Part shown: positions 39,012 to 46,829 of the stretch, piece by piece
How positions within the stretch are numbered: the stretch's first letter is position 1
Layout of the letters: each line of letters begins with the position of its first letter
DNA from: a beta proteobacterium CB
Lineage (GTDB): Bacteria > Pseudomonadota > Gammaproteobacteria > Burkholderiales > Burkholderiaceae
Direction: 5' to 3'
Length of the DNA: 64,000 nt
Assembly (NCBI GenBank): GCA_000342265.1
Contig: CP004348.1
Location: 1,054,001 to 1,118,000, forward strand
Made by a program: the position numbers and the translations under genes
The notes under the pieces: model-generated
What the model was told of the DNA's origin: nothing
Seen by the model: the letters and a program-made list of their open reading frames with translations, nothing else
Database searches by the model: none

Positions 39012-39554
39012 TTAGTGCTGCTTATGTGCTGAAGTCACTAGCTTTTCTGTATAGGCAATCGCTACAGCTGACAATACAAAGGTAATGTGGATTAAGGTTT
39101 GCCACATCAAGGTTTTTTCATCATAGGATGCTGCATTGATGAAGGTCTTGAGCAAATGGATTGATGAGATGCCAATAATGGCGGTTGCTAGCTTTACCTT
39201 TAGTACACCGGCATTCACATGGGATAGCCATTCCGGTTGATCTGGATGATTTTCTAATTCCAAACGAGAAACGAAGGTCTCCCAACCACCAACGATGACC
39301 ATGACCAATAAGTTGGAGATCATCACTACATCGATCAAGCCAAGCACCACCAGCATTAAGGCAGTTTCAGTCATCGACTTATCCGCCATCATGCTAATGA
39401 GATGAACAAGCTCTAACCAGAACTGCCAAACGTATACGCCTTGCGCAACAATGAGACCGATATAGAGCGGCGCCTGCAACCAGCGGGACATAAATATCCA
39501 GCGTGGTAGTGGGCGTAGTTTTTTATCTATGTAGGTTTGCTTGTCATCGATCAT
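39012..39554 (-). CDS. UPF0114/YqhA-family membrane protein
   Basis: The 180-residue product has four membrane segments and the family motifs [11 protein letters not shown] near 25-35 and [12 protein letters not shown] near 75-86, with [27 protein letters not shown] before the last pair of helices. The molecular function of the family is unknown. Confidence 0.9.
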   Translation of the reverse strand: MIDDKQTYIDKKLRPLPRWIFMSRWLQAPLYIGLIVAQGVYVWQFWLELVHLISMMADKSMTETALMLVVLGLIDVVMISNLLVMVIVGGWETFVSRLELENHPDQPEWLSHVNAGVLKVKLATAIIGISSIHLLKTFINAASYDEKTLMWQTLIHITFVLSAVAIAYTEKLVTSAHKQH

Positions 39555-39643
39555 GTCTGGATTTTATCCACATTTATGACATTTTTATAATCTCATTACA
39601 CCTATCTTGTGTAGGGTAATTCTGATGACTTTTGCCTTTGCTA

Positions 39644-39675
39644 GGGAATAAGGAATCCGTGATTTCCTTATTCCC
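39644..39675. repeat. Perfect 12-bp inverted repeat (hairpin)
   Basis: GGGAATAAGGAA (39644-39655) and TTCCTTATTCCC (39664-39675) form a perfect stem with an eight-base loop. No T tract follows in either direction. It lies 72 bases after the stop of the 43-residue gene on the minus strand and may protect or end that transcript. Confidence 0.5.
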
Positions 39676-39746
39676 CTTCCAGGCAGCTGCTGCTTGTTCT
39701 ATGTTTTATTTAATTCCGCTTTACTTCTGCTTCTACCGCTCTTTTC

Positions 39747-39878
39747 TTACTGATACTTACGGCTAAATACTTGTGTATTGCTACGCTCGTTACGCTTAGT
39801 GCTTTTCAGCACTGCGCAGTAAGACAAGATCATGATGATTGCGAGTGAGATGCCGTTGAAGTTATTGATTAATTCCAT
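39747..39878 (-). CDS. Small protein, 43 residues, one membrane segment, unrecognised
   Basis: ATG 39878 follows CAGGAGA by about six bases, a strong ribosome site. The frame encodes a short N-terminus, a hydrophobic stretch (I-S-L-A-I-I-M-I-L-S-Y-C-A-V-L) and a basic tail (K-S-T-K-R-N-E-R, ending S-R-K-Y-Q). It sits alone in a 500-base gap between the UPF0114 gene and umuC, with a hairpin on either side. No family is recognised; the good start signal and the topology make it a credible membrane mini-protein. Confidence 0.5.
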   Translation of the reverse strand: MELINNFNGISLAIIMILSYCAVLKSTKRNERSNTQVFSRKYQ

Positions 39879-39965
39879 TTGATTTCTCCTGATGTGTATC
39901 TAAGTTAATTTGGTTTTGCTGTTTTTCTACTGCTGTTCTGCTGCTATGTATTCAGAATATGGGCT

Positions 39966-39990
39966 TACTAGCTCACGAAATGAGCTAGTA
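39966..39990. repeat. Perfect 10-bp inverted repeat between umuC and the mini-gene
   Basis: TACTAGCTCA and TGAGCTAGTA flank a CGAAA loop, forming a stable stem. It lies 83 bases beyond the umuC stop on the minus strand and may end the umuDC transcript, though no T tract follows. The rest of 39879-40072 is T-rich and shows nothing else recognisable. Confidence 0.5.
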
Positions 39991-40072
39991 AAATTAGCTG
40001 CGTTATTTGTTGTTTTTTATTCATCTTTTTCATCGTTTTTTGCCTGTCATTTGCCTGTTATTTGCTAGCTCT

Positions 40073-41383
40073 TTAGCGCACTACTGGCAGCTCATCCCAC
40101 TGCGTGGTGTAGTTTGGCGATCTATTGCCTGATCTCATTTGCCAGTCTTGCTTGGTTCCAGATGCTGCGGTTTTGATTGAGGCATTACCAAAGCGGGTGT
40201 TGATCGAGTCCATGGCTTTCATGAGTCCAGCAGACTTGCCTTTGACTTCCATGTCATCAAATAATGATTGCTGCATGGTGGGCTTGTCAGCCAAGAGATT
40301 GAGAATGACGCCTGCTTTCTTGTACTTAAAACCCGTCTTGTAGATTTGCTTTAGCCCTTTTAATGCAGCGCTTGTGAGCGTTAGGGTATTATCACTGGGA
40401 TCACTCAGAACTACTGTGATGCTCTGGTGGTGTTGTGGCTCAAACGGCTTATGTGGGTTGGTTTGCACAAAAATAGTGAGCGCGCCCGTGACGGACTTTT
40501 GGCTTCTAAGTTTCTCAGCACCTCTTGCAGCATGCGTAGCAACAGACTCAGCCAACTCTTCCATTGAAGTCACTGGCTTACCAAAACTTCTTGAAGAAAT
40601 AATCTGCTGTTTAGCTGGAGCCACTTCTTCGAGCTGCAAGCAAGATACGCCACGCAACTCGTAGCAAATGCGCTCAATCACCACACCAAATTGTTGGCGC
40701 ATCGCTTGTGGTGATATTTGCGCTAGATCAAATACGCTATTAATCTTGAGCTCCTTGAGCTTCTTGGCAGTCTTGCCACCAATACCCCATACCTCACCTA
40801 CTGCCGTCTCTGCCATCCATTGATAGAGCGCTTCTTTAGGCATGGAACTGATGTCACATACGCCAGCAAACTGAGGATGTTTTTTAGCTAAGTGATTGGC
40901 TAACTTAGCGAGCGTCTTGCTAGTACCAATACCTACGCATACCGGCAAGCCTGTCGTGTCTTTAACATCTTGTTTGATGATTTGGCCTAAGCTAGTTGGA
41001 TCAGCGTATTGCTTGAGTACGGTCTCGATTTGTAGAAAGCTCTCATCAATGCTGTAGACCTCGAGATTGGGTGTGAACCTTCTTAAGACCTCTACTACCC
41101 TGCTACTCATATCACCATACAAGGTGTAGTTTGAGGAATAAGCTTGGATGCCATGTTGCTTAGCCAGGTCTTTCATCTGAAACCATGGGGTTGCCATCTT
41201 TACACCCAAGGCTTTGACTTCTGCACTACGCGCAACTGCGCAACCGTCGTTATTAGAGAGTACTACCATTGGCACACCCTCTAACTTCGGTGCAAACACA
41301 CGCTCGCAAGAGACGTAGAAGTTGTTCACATCCACGAGCGCGAAAAGTTGATTGGTTTGGCCGGCTTGATTGATAGTGCTCAT
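40073..41383 (-). CDS. umuC: DNA polymerase V catalytic subunit
   Basis: UmuC is the Y-family translesion polymerase active in the SOS response. The 436-residue chain has [14 protein letters not shown] near residue 14, the catalytic Y-S-I-D-E-S-F-L and the helix-hairpin-helix [12 protein letters not shown]. The little-finger and UmuC-specific C-terminal region follow. The start overlaps the umuD stop (ATGA). Expression should follow the LexA box upstream of umuD. Confidence 0.95.
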   Translation of the reverse strand: MSTINQAGQTNQLFALVDVNNFYVSCERVFAPKLEGVPMVVLSNNDGCAVARSAEVKALGVKMATPWFQMKDLAKQHGIQAYSSNYTLYGDMSSRVVEVLRRFTPNLEVYSIDESFLQIETVLKQYADPTSLGQIIKQDVKDTTGLPVCVGIGTSKTLAKLANHLAKKHPQFAGVCDISSMPKEALYQWMAETAVGEVWGIGGKTAKKLKELKINSVFDLAQISPQAMRQQFGVVIERICYELRGVSCLQLEEVAPAKQQIISSRSFGKPVTSMEELAESVATHAARGAEKLRSQKSVTGALTIFVQTNPHKPFEPQHHQSITVVLSDPSDNTLTLTSAALKGLKQIYKTGFKYKKAGVILNLLADKPTMQQSLFDDMEVKGKSAGLMKAMDSINTRFGNASIKTAASGTKQDWQMRSGNRSPNYTTQWDELPVVR

Positions 41384-41868
41384 ATCGATTTACCGTTTCT
41401 GCTGCTAGCGTGGCTGTACTTGCGCACTACTCCAACTACCACACCCCAGATTTGGAGCTGGCTGTTCTCATTAAAAGTAATGGGCTGGTAGTTTGGGTTC
41501 TCTGGCTGGAGCTCGGTTTTGCCACGCAACTGATAGAGGCGCTTGATGGTGTACTCGTCATCCACTACAGCAACAACGATGTCTTTATGTTTTGGCTTGA
41601 GGGCCTTATCGACTACAACTTTGTCGCCGTCGCAAATGCCCGCGCCCATCATCGAATCACCCTTTACGGTGAACATGAAGGTGGCTGGCTTGTTTTGAAC
41701 GAGGTAGCTGTTGAGATCCAACCCTTCCTCAGCGTAATCGGCTGCTGGACTCGGAAATCCTGCCGAAATACGGTGACTCAGGAGCTTGAACTCATAGGCA
41801 CCATGAGCAGCTAAGGCTTGTGGGGCCTGGCTTAAGGTCGCTTTTGAGGGGGTCATCTGAGTCGTCAT
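41380..41868 (-). CDS. umuD: UmuD-type SOS peptidase subunit
   Basis: The 162-residue protein is a LexA-family serine peptidase that becomes UmuD' by RecA-assisted self-cleavage and then pairs with UmuC. A likely cleavage site is Ala36-Gly37 in S-A-G-F-P-S. Catalytic residues are Ser72 (G-D-S-M-M) and Lys109 (Y-T-I-K-R). It is longer than the 139-residue E. coli form because of its N-terminus. ATG 41868 has little ribosome-site support and the LexA box is only 11 bases away, so a downstream start such as Met5 is possible. Confidence 0.93.
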   Translation of the reverse strand: MTTQMTPSKATLSQAPQALAAHGAYEFKLLSHRISAGFPSPAADYAEEGLDLNSYLVQNKPATFMFTVKGDSMMGAGICDGDKVVVDKALKPKHKDIVVAVVDDEYTIKRLYQLRGKTELQPENPNYQPITFNENSQLQIWGVVVGVVRKYSHASSRNGKSI

Positions 41869-41879
41869 AGGTATTAATA

Positions 41880-41899
41880 TACTGTATGTTTATACAGTA
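41880..41899. promoter_or_regulatory. LexA (SOS) box of umuDC
   Basis: The 20 bases TACTGTATGTTTATACAGTA contain CTGT-N8-ACAG and are nearly identical to the enterobacterial SOS consensus. Location directly before umuD supports LexA repression and induction by DNA damage. Confidence 0.92.
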
Positions 41900-41963
41900 T
41901 ATGTAAAAACCTTAAAAATGACGCTCTTTTTGTTGCTTTTGAGCTATTTGCCTAAATATTGAG

Positions 41964-41989
41964 CAAGAAAAAACCACCCGAAGGTGGTT
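41964..41989 (-). terminator. Rho-independent terminator of the TPR-protein gene
   Basis: On the minus strand a 7-bp stem AACCACC/GGTGGTT with a tetraloop runs into TTTTTTCTT. It lies about 150 bases beyond the stop at 42139. The interval 41990-42138 contains no convincing gene. Confidence 0.8.
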
Positions 41990-42138
41990 AATACAACTGA
42001 GCTAGCTGGCGGATTGCTAGCAAAAGGCAAATGCCAAAATAGCTGGATCATCTAAGAAAGCATTCGAGGTGTAGATGCTTGCCCGATAAAACCAGACATG
42101 CCCTACTTCGATGATCTCCGCCAAACGGTTCACGACCC

Positions 42139-42972
42139 TTAAACGTCACTCATGAAGTCGCCACCACCACTGTCATCCCAAGAACTTGCGCCACCATCAT
42201 CCCAGGAGCTGGCATCACGTACACCAAAGTTAGGATCTAACGATGCTGGACCACCTACTTGGTTCATGTTGGAGTTCGCATTGTGGTCAGCGTTTGAATG
42301 GCCACCATCGCGCCCACCCATGAGATTGCTCGCTAATGCTTGACCAGCATACATACCGGCACCTAATGCAGCACCAGTAGCCAAGCTACCCATCAAGCCA
42401 CTACCCATGCCACCAGCTGGCGCTCCAGGATATCCAGGATTGCCAGGGCCACCTGGGTAACCAGCTGGTCCACCTGGAGTGCCAGGATAACCAGCGCTTG
42501 GTGCGTTGTAGACCTGCACTGCTTCAGCCTTACGACGTCTCATCACAATCATGACGCCAATTACCAAGATCGCAATCAAACCCCAAAAGAGCGGATTGCT
42601 AAAAATGGATGTCTGACTGGCAGCAGGTGCAACTTGAGTGCTGGCTAATTGCATCTGGAGTTTTTGCACAGACTCAGGTTGAGCAAACGGCAAACCGGGC
42701 GCTAAGTTTTGCGCTTTGATGAAATGATTACGCGCTGCTTCTAACTTACCCTCTTTCAGGTAAAGCTCAGAAGCTACGTAGTGCGCTTTAGCGCTATTGG
42801 GATGGTTTTGTAGAACCTCTTTCATCATGGCATCGGCTTTAGCCATCTGCCCAGATTGCACGGCTTGATACACCTCAGGCAAAGTTGCCTCGGCAAATGC
42901 TGCGCTGCTAGTTAACAGTACCGCTGCTGCGAATACGCCAACAAATAAATTAATTACTTTACGAATTGTCAT
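42139..42972 (-). CDS. TPR-containing membrane protein with glycine-rich tail
   Basis: From ATG 42972, supported by AAGGAG six bases upstream, the protein has 277 residues. It carries a signal peptide (ending S-A-A-F-A-E), a TPR-like helical part (about 25-95), one membrane segment (N-P-L-F-W-G-L-I-A-I-L-V-I-G-V-M) followed by R-R-R-K, then a collagen-like Gly/Pro run (Y-P-G repeats), a glycine-zipper-like patch (S-L-A-T-G-A-A-L-G-A-G-M-Y-A-G-Q) and a tail with two S-S-W-D-D repeats. The topology suggests a periplasmic TPR and a cytoplasmic tail. Function is unknown. Confidence 0.75.
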   Translation of the reverse strand: MTIRKVINLFVGVFAAAVLLTSSAAFAEATLPEVYQAVQSGQMAKADAMMKEVLQNHPNSAKAHYVASELYLKEGKLEAARNHFIKAQNLAPGLPFAQPESVQKLQMQLASTQVAPAASQTSIFSNPLFWGLIAILVIGVMIVMRRRKAEAVQVYNAPSAGYPGTPGGPAGYPGGPGNPGYPGAPAGGMGSGLMGSLATGAALGAGMYAGQALASNLMGGRDGGHSNADHNANSNMNQVGGPASLDPNFGVRDASSWDDGGASSWDDSGGGDFMSDV

Positions 42973-43105
42973 CAGGACTCCTTGTAGGATATTTCGTGTG
43001 AACTTCATTATCCCTAGTTTGGGGATTATTACTATTCCCTACCTATATAGGGTCTTTAGAGCTGATTTCAAGGGGGTAAAGCCTGAAATTAGCTATCCTG
43101 AGCAC

Positions 43106-43306
43106 ATGAAAAGAATCATTAGACACAGCGCTGCAGAAGATGCGGCAATCACCAAAGCCGCACTGGAAGATCCAGACTCCATTCCATTCACTGATGAAGA
43201 GTGGGAAAAGGCTAGACCTACGATGATTCGCGGTCGCGGCAACCCCATAGATCACAAAGCCAATACGCCAACCACCACAAAAACAAACACCTCCAAGCTT
43301 AAGTAA
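43106..43306 (+). CDS. BrnA-like antitoxin fragment lacking the DNA-binding domain
   Basis: The 66-residue product contains S-A-A-E-D-A-A-I-T-K-A-A-L-E-D-P-D-S and F-T-D-E-E-W-E-K-A-R-P, a pattern common in the N-terminal part of BrnA-type antitoxins. The usual ribbon-helix-helix is replaced by a short Thr/Lys-rich tail. No toxin gene is adjacent. A longer frame from 42998 lacks support, whereas ATG 43106 starts close to the conserved part. It overlaps the end of the convergent addA gene by eight bases. Confidence 0.5.
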   Translation: MKRIIRHSAAEDAAITKAALEDPDSIPFTDEEWEKARPTMIRGRGNPIDHKANTPTTTKTNTSKLK

Positions 43307-46300
43307 TTTCTTTCATCTCACCGTTTGCAGAGATTAAAAAGGCTTTATTTGGCTTATCCGGACGTATTCTGGTTAGCTCTTGTTTGTAGTTATTGAGCTG
43401 TGCACGGTATTTGTTATGCGCTTCGCTACCTGCTTCAGGAATGGTGAGCTTGTAATCGAGGATGACCAAGTGGTCATCAAACTCTACTAGGCGATCTAAG
43501 CGGAAGCCCTTGCCTTCCTTATCAGCGATATCGATCTCATTCCAAGCTTGAACCCACTGGTTTTCGGTGAGGTACTTTTGGAGCGCTTGTGTATTCATCA
43601 CAATCTGGACGCGCTCAGTCAGTTTTTTGGCCTGTTCTTGATCGATGTTGAGCCAATCCATTAATTCTTGCTCGCTTGGCATTTCTGTCTTTACCTGCGT
43701 ACCTGAGTGCACAGTTAAGAACTCTAGCAATTTATGGAAATGCGTTCCTTCTTCCAAAATCTCTGGGTCGGGCAGCTCTACGGCTTGCGCCTGCTCTTTT
43801 ACTTTTGCAGCAATCGCTAGTGCGCCACTTTCAATATCGGCAATTGTTTCTTGATGAGATTGTTTGGCTGCATCCCATGACAATTGGAAATGATTTATCT
43901 GAAATGGCTCACTACCATTGGAATCCACCTTCTCCTGTTCTTGAGGTGGCAGTTCGCCTAACTGGGCGGCATCTAAGGTCTCCATGCCTGCCGCAAGCGC
44001 TCTGCCATACCAAGATTTTTGACTAATGCCGTCCTTGATATGAGATTGGACGCCGCTAATCCATAAGCCTTGCTGTGCGCGAGTCATCGCTACGTACAGG
44101 ACGTTCCAATTTTCATTCTCACTAACTTCATTCTCTTTTGCGTAGATTGCTGCACGCTTCTCTGTCAAAGACTTTGCGGTATACAGAGACAGATGGCTTG
44201 GACTCGTCTCATCTGGAGACCAATCAAGTAGTACGCCACGATTGGGTGCTTTCCACTCTGTATGGTTGGCATCGAGCATGATCACAAATGGCGCCTCTAA
44301 ACCTTTAGCCCCATGAATAGTCATTAAGCGCACGCGCTTATGTTGATCTTCCTCCGACATCTCGCTATCGAGATCCACCTCACCAATGTCATCGTCAGCC
44401 TCAGCCTCTACATCGCCCTCATCCGGGGTCTCGTCATCATCACCCCGACGCATCGCATTAATCTCTTCGATAAAGCGACTCAAGCTCGGATAGCGACCAC
44501 CATCTTGATTTAAGGCAAGCTCCAAGAAGGCATCTAAATTAGCCAACACCTGCGCACGTGCTAAATTTTGGGAGGCCACTGCATAACTGACTCGTAAATT
44601 ACTCTCTTGATAAATGAGATCAAGCAAGTCGTGTACGGGCAATACTTCACCTAGACCTCTCCAACGCTCTAAATAGCGTGCTGCCTTTTGTATAGGGGCA
44701 TCGAAGCTACTCTGCAAGGCATCCCACCAAGATGATTTGGTTTGAGTTTGGTTTTCGCTTTGACTGTAACTGTCGCCCACATGGCTGCTGAGCTCCTGCA
44801 TTTGCTGCTCGGTAAAGCTAAAGATGGGACTGCGCAACACTTGCGCTAGTGGCAAGTCGTGCCTTGGGGATACCAAGACAGTGAGCAAGGCAATTAAGTC
44901 GTCGATCTCTAAAGTATTCAGGAGGCCGCCTAAGCGAGAACTATCGTAAGCCAAGCCTGCTTCGCGCAGTGCTCGCTCAAATTGCGGCAAGTAGGCGCGG
45001 CGCTTGACGAGCAATATAAAGTCACTAGCTCTTGCTGGGCGCCAATACTCTTTGCCATCTTTTTTATCAATTACTTGGCGTGTTGCCAAAATATGATGAA
45101 TCAAGCGGCTTACTTGTTGGCCTTCCCAATAACGCTGTTGCACTCCGACAGTCAGCCCTGAATCCTCAATTGGATTATCTAGAGCACTACCAGTGCGTTC
45201 AGCTTGGTCCTGCTCTGTACGCTCAATGAGTGGCAATAACATCGCCTCACCCTTGGCGGCAAAATCCTTCTCAGCAATACCCTCTAATGGTGCTTTCCAG
45301 TCAGTATCTTGCTTGGCAAATACATAGCTCGGTGGAACTGCATCCGTTAAAAAGATATCGTTCACCGCATCATTAATTGCATGCGCATTTCTGCGGGTGG
45401 TGTTCTTTTCCAAATACTTCGCCTGCAAAGTCGACTCCAGGAAAGTAGTTGCACTAGTGAACAATCTTGGGTCAGCGCGGCGGAAGCGATAGATCGACTG
45501 CTTGGGATCTCCGACAATAAAGACGCTTGGACGAGAGCTATCTTGTCCATAACCCTCCAGCCAAGAACGCAAAATCTGCCATTGCAGTGGATTGGTATCC
45601 TGAAACTCATCAATCAGAATGTGACTGTACTTCGCATCTAGTCTTGCTTGCAGGTAAGCGGCATTAGCCGGATCGGCCATCAACTGGCTCACGCCAATTT
45701 CTAGGTCATCAAAGTCACGTACACGCATCGACTCTTTAGCTTTTTGCATATGACCTAGCATTGCTTCGCTCATCGCAAACCAAGCGGCATTGACCGCATA
45801 AGCATCTTGATCATTTTTCCAGGAGAACCATGCCTCATATGCATCAACCCAAGCATTACGAATAGAGGTGATCTGCAACGGATCGCCACCAGTCGCAGCC
45901 AGATAATCCCGCATAGGTACCGACATCGTCGCAATATCTTTTAGTGGTGTCAGGGTCTTGGTTAAGAAGTAGCTTTGCCATTGATCCGCAATCTCCATCA
46001 CGGAACCACCTGCTGCATGAAGTGCAATGACTCTCTGAACAAATGGCGCACTTTTCTTTTGACCAGGGGTGCCATTACTAAAGCACTCAAGCATCACTTG
46101 TAAATCTTCTTTGGTGCCAGGGCGTCGCCAAAATTCTTCTAGCGGGTTTGGCAACGATAAATTGGGTAAGCATTGCGCTAAAGCGTCGACTGGACTAATG
46201 CCCTTAGCTTTACAAGAGGCCAAGAAGAATGTCCAAGCACCTCTTTGCTTAAAGAGGCTGTAATTACCCATCAAGAACTTGTCAGTCTCAAAAGCGCCAA

Positions 46301-46829
46301 ACTCTTTGAGTAAAACGTCATAGTGTTTTTTCAGATCAGCAGGTAAATCGCCCCACCAATCTTGCATGCACTCTTCTTGTAGGCGCTTGGCATCTTCACG
46401 GAGATTAAATCCAGGCTGGACTTCTGCGGAGATTGGCGCCGCTCCGAGAAGTCTACCGAACCACCCATGGAAGGTATCAATCACAATCGATTGGGGGCTC
46501 ATTAATACCTTCAGATACAGCGCCCTTGCTTGCGGTAGCAACTTCTTCGCTTCCGCATCGTTCAATCCTCTCATTGTGAGCTCATGAATGAGTTGCTCAT
46601 CAGTCATTTGAGAAAACTGTTCCAGCAAGCCGTATAGGCGGTCGCGCATTTCTTGGGCTGCTTTACGGGTAAAGGTCAGCGCCAAGATCTCTTGAGGTTT
46701 AGCGCCAGCGAGCAATAGGCGCACTAGGCGTGCGACCAAGAGCCAGGTCTTGCCACTGCCGGCACAGGCAGAAACAATCACCGAGTTATTCGGGTTGCAG
46801 GCTACGGCGTAATCAAACCTGTCGCTCAC
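43299..46829 (-). CDS. addA: AddA-type helicase-nuclease
   Basis: AddA is the helicase and one of the two nucleases of the AddAB double-strand-break resection machine. The 1176-residue chain has Walker A S-A-C-A-G-S-G-K-T, L-T-F-T-R-K-A-A-Q-E-M, Walker B I-L-I-D-E-F-Q-D-T, motif V-type I-H-G-A-K-G-L-E-A-P and a C-terminal RecB-like nuclease (F-H-K-L-L, then L-V-I-L-D-Y-K-L). An acidic insert (E-D-D-D-type) lies near residue 820. GTG 46829 overlaps the addB stop by four bases, more credible than an ATG at 46874 inside addB. Confidence 0.9.
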   Translation of the reverse strand: MSDRFDYAVACNPNNSVIVSACAGSGKTWLLVARLVRLLLAGAKPQEILALTFTRKAAQEMRDRLYGLLEQFSQMTDEQLIHELTMRGLNDAEAKKLLPQARALYLKVLMSPQSIVIDTFHGWFGRLLGAAPISAEVQPGFNLREDAKRLQEECMQDWWGDLPADLKKHYDVLLKEFGAFETDKFLMGNYSLFKQRGAWTFFLASCKAKGISPVDALAQCLPNLSLPNPLEEFWRRPGTKEDLQVMLECFSNGTPGQKKSAPFVQRVIALHAAGGSVMEIADQWQSYFLTKTLTPLKDIATMSVPMRDYLAATGGDPLQITSIRNAWVDAYEAWFSWKNDQDAYAVNAAWFAMSEAMLGHMQKAKESMRVRDFDDLEIGVSQLMADPANAAYLQARLDAKYSHILIDEFQDTNPLQWQILRSWLEGYGQDSSRPSVFIVGDPKQSIYRFRRADPRLFTSATTFLESTLQAKYLEKNTTRRNAHAINDAVNDIFLTDAVPPSYVFAKQDTDWKAPLEGIAEKDFAAKGEAMLLPLIERTEQDQAERTGSALDNPIEDSGLTVGVQQRYWEGQQVSRLIHHILATRQVIDKKDGKEYWRPARASDFILLVKRRAYLPQFERALREAGLAYDSSRLGGLLNTLEIDDLIALLTVLVSPRHDLPLAQVLRSPIFSFTEQQMQELSSHVGDSYSQSENQTQTKSSWWDALQSSFDAPIQKAARYLERWRGLGEVLPVHDLLDLIYQESNLRVSYAVASQNLARAQVLANLDAFLELALNQDGGRYPSLSRFIEEINAMRRGDDDETPDEGDVEAEADDDIGEVDLDSEMSEEDQHKRVRLMTIHGAKGLEAPFVIMLDANHTEWKAPNRGVLLDWSPDETSPSHLSLYTAKSLTEKRAAIYAKENEVSENENWNVLYVAMTRAQQGLWISGVQSHIKDGISQKSWYGRALAAGMETLDAAQLGELPPQEQEKVDSNGSEPFQINHFQLSWDAAKQSHQETIADIESGALAIAAKVKEQAQAVELPDPEILEEGTHFHKLLEFLTVHSGTQVKTEMPSEQELMDWLNIDQEQAKKLTERVQIVMNTQALQKYLTENQWVQAWNEIDIADKEGKGFRLDRLVEFDDHLVILDYKLTIPEAGSEAHNKYRAQLNNYKQELTRIRPDKPNKAFLISANGEMKEIT

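Noticed and set aside
41990..42138. Possible 38-codon GTG frame after the TPR gene on the minus strand
   Set aside because: The ribosome-site spacing is too short, the composition is not protein-like, and it lies in the 3' untranslated region before the terminator.
42998..43105. Longer N-terminus for the BrnA-like fragment
   Set aside because: The added hydrophobic residues overlap the promoter region of the divergent TPR gene and are not antitoxin-like.
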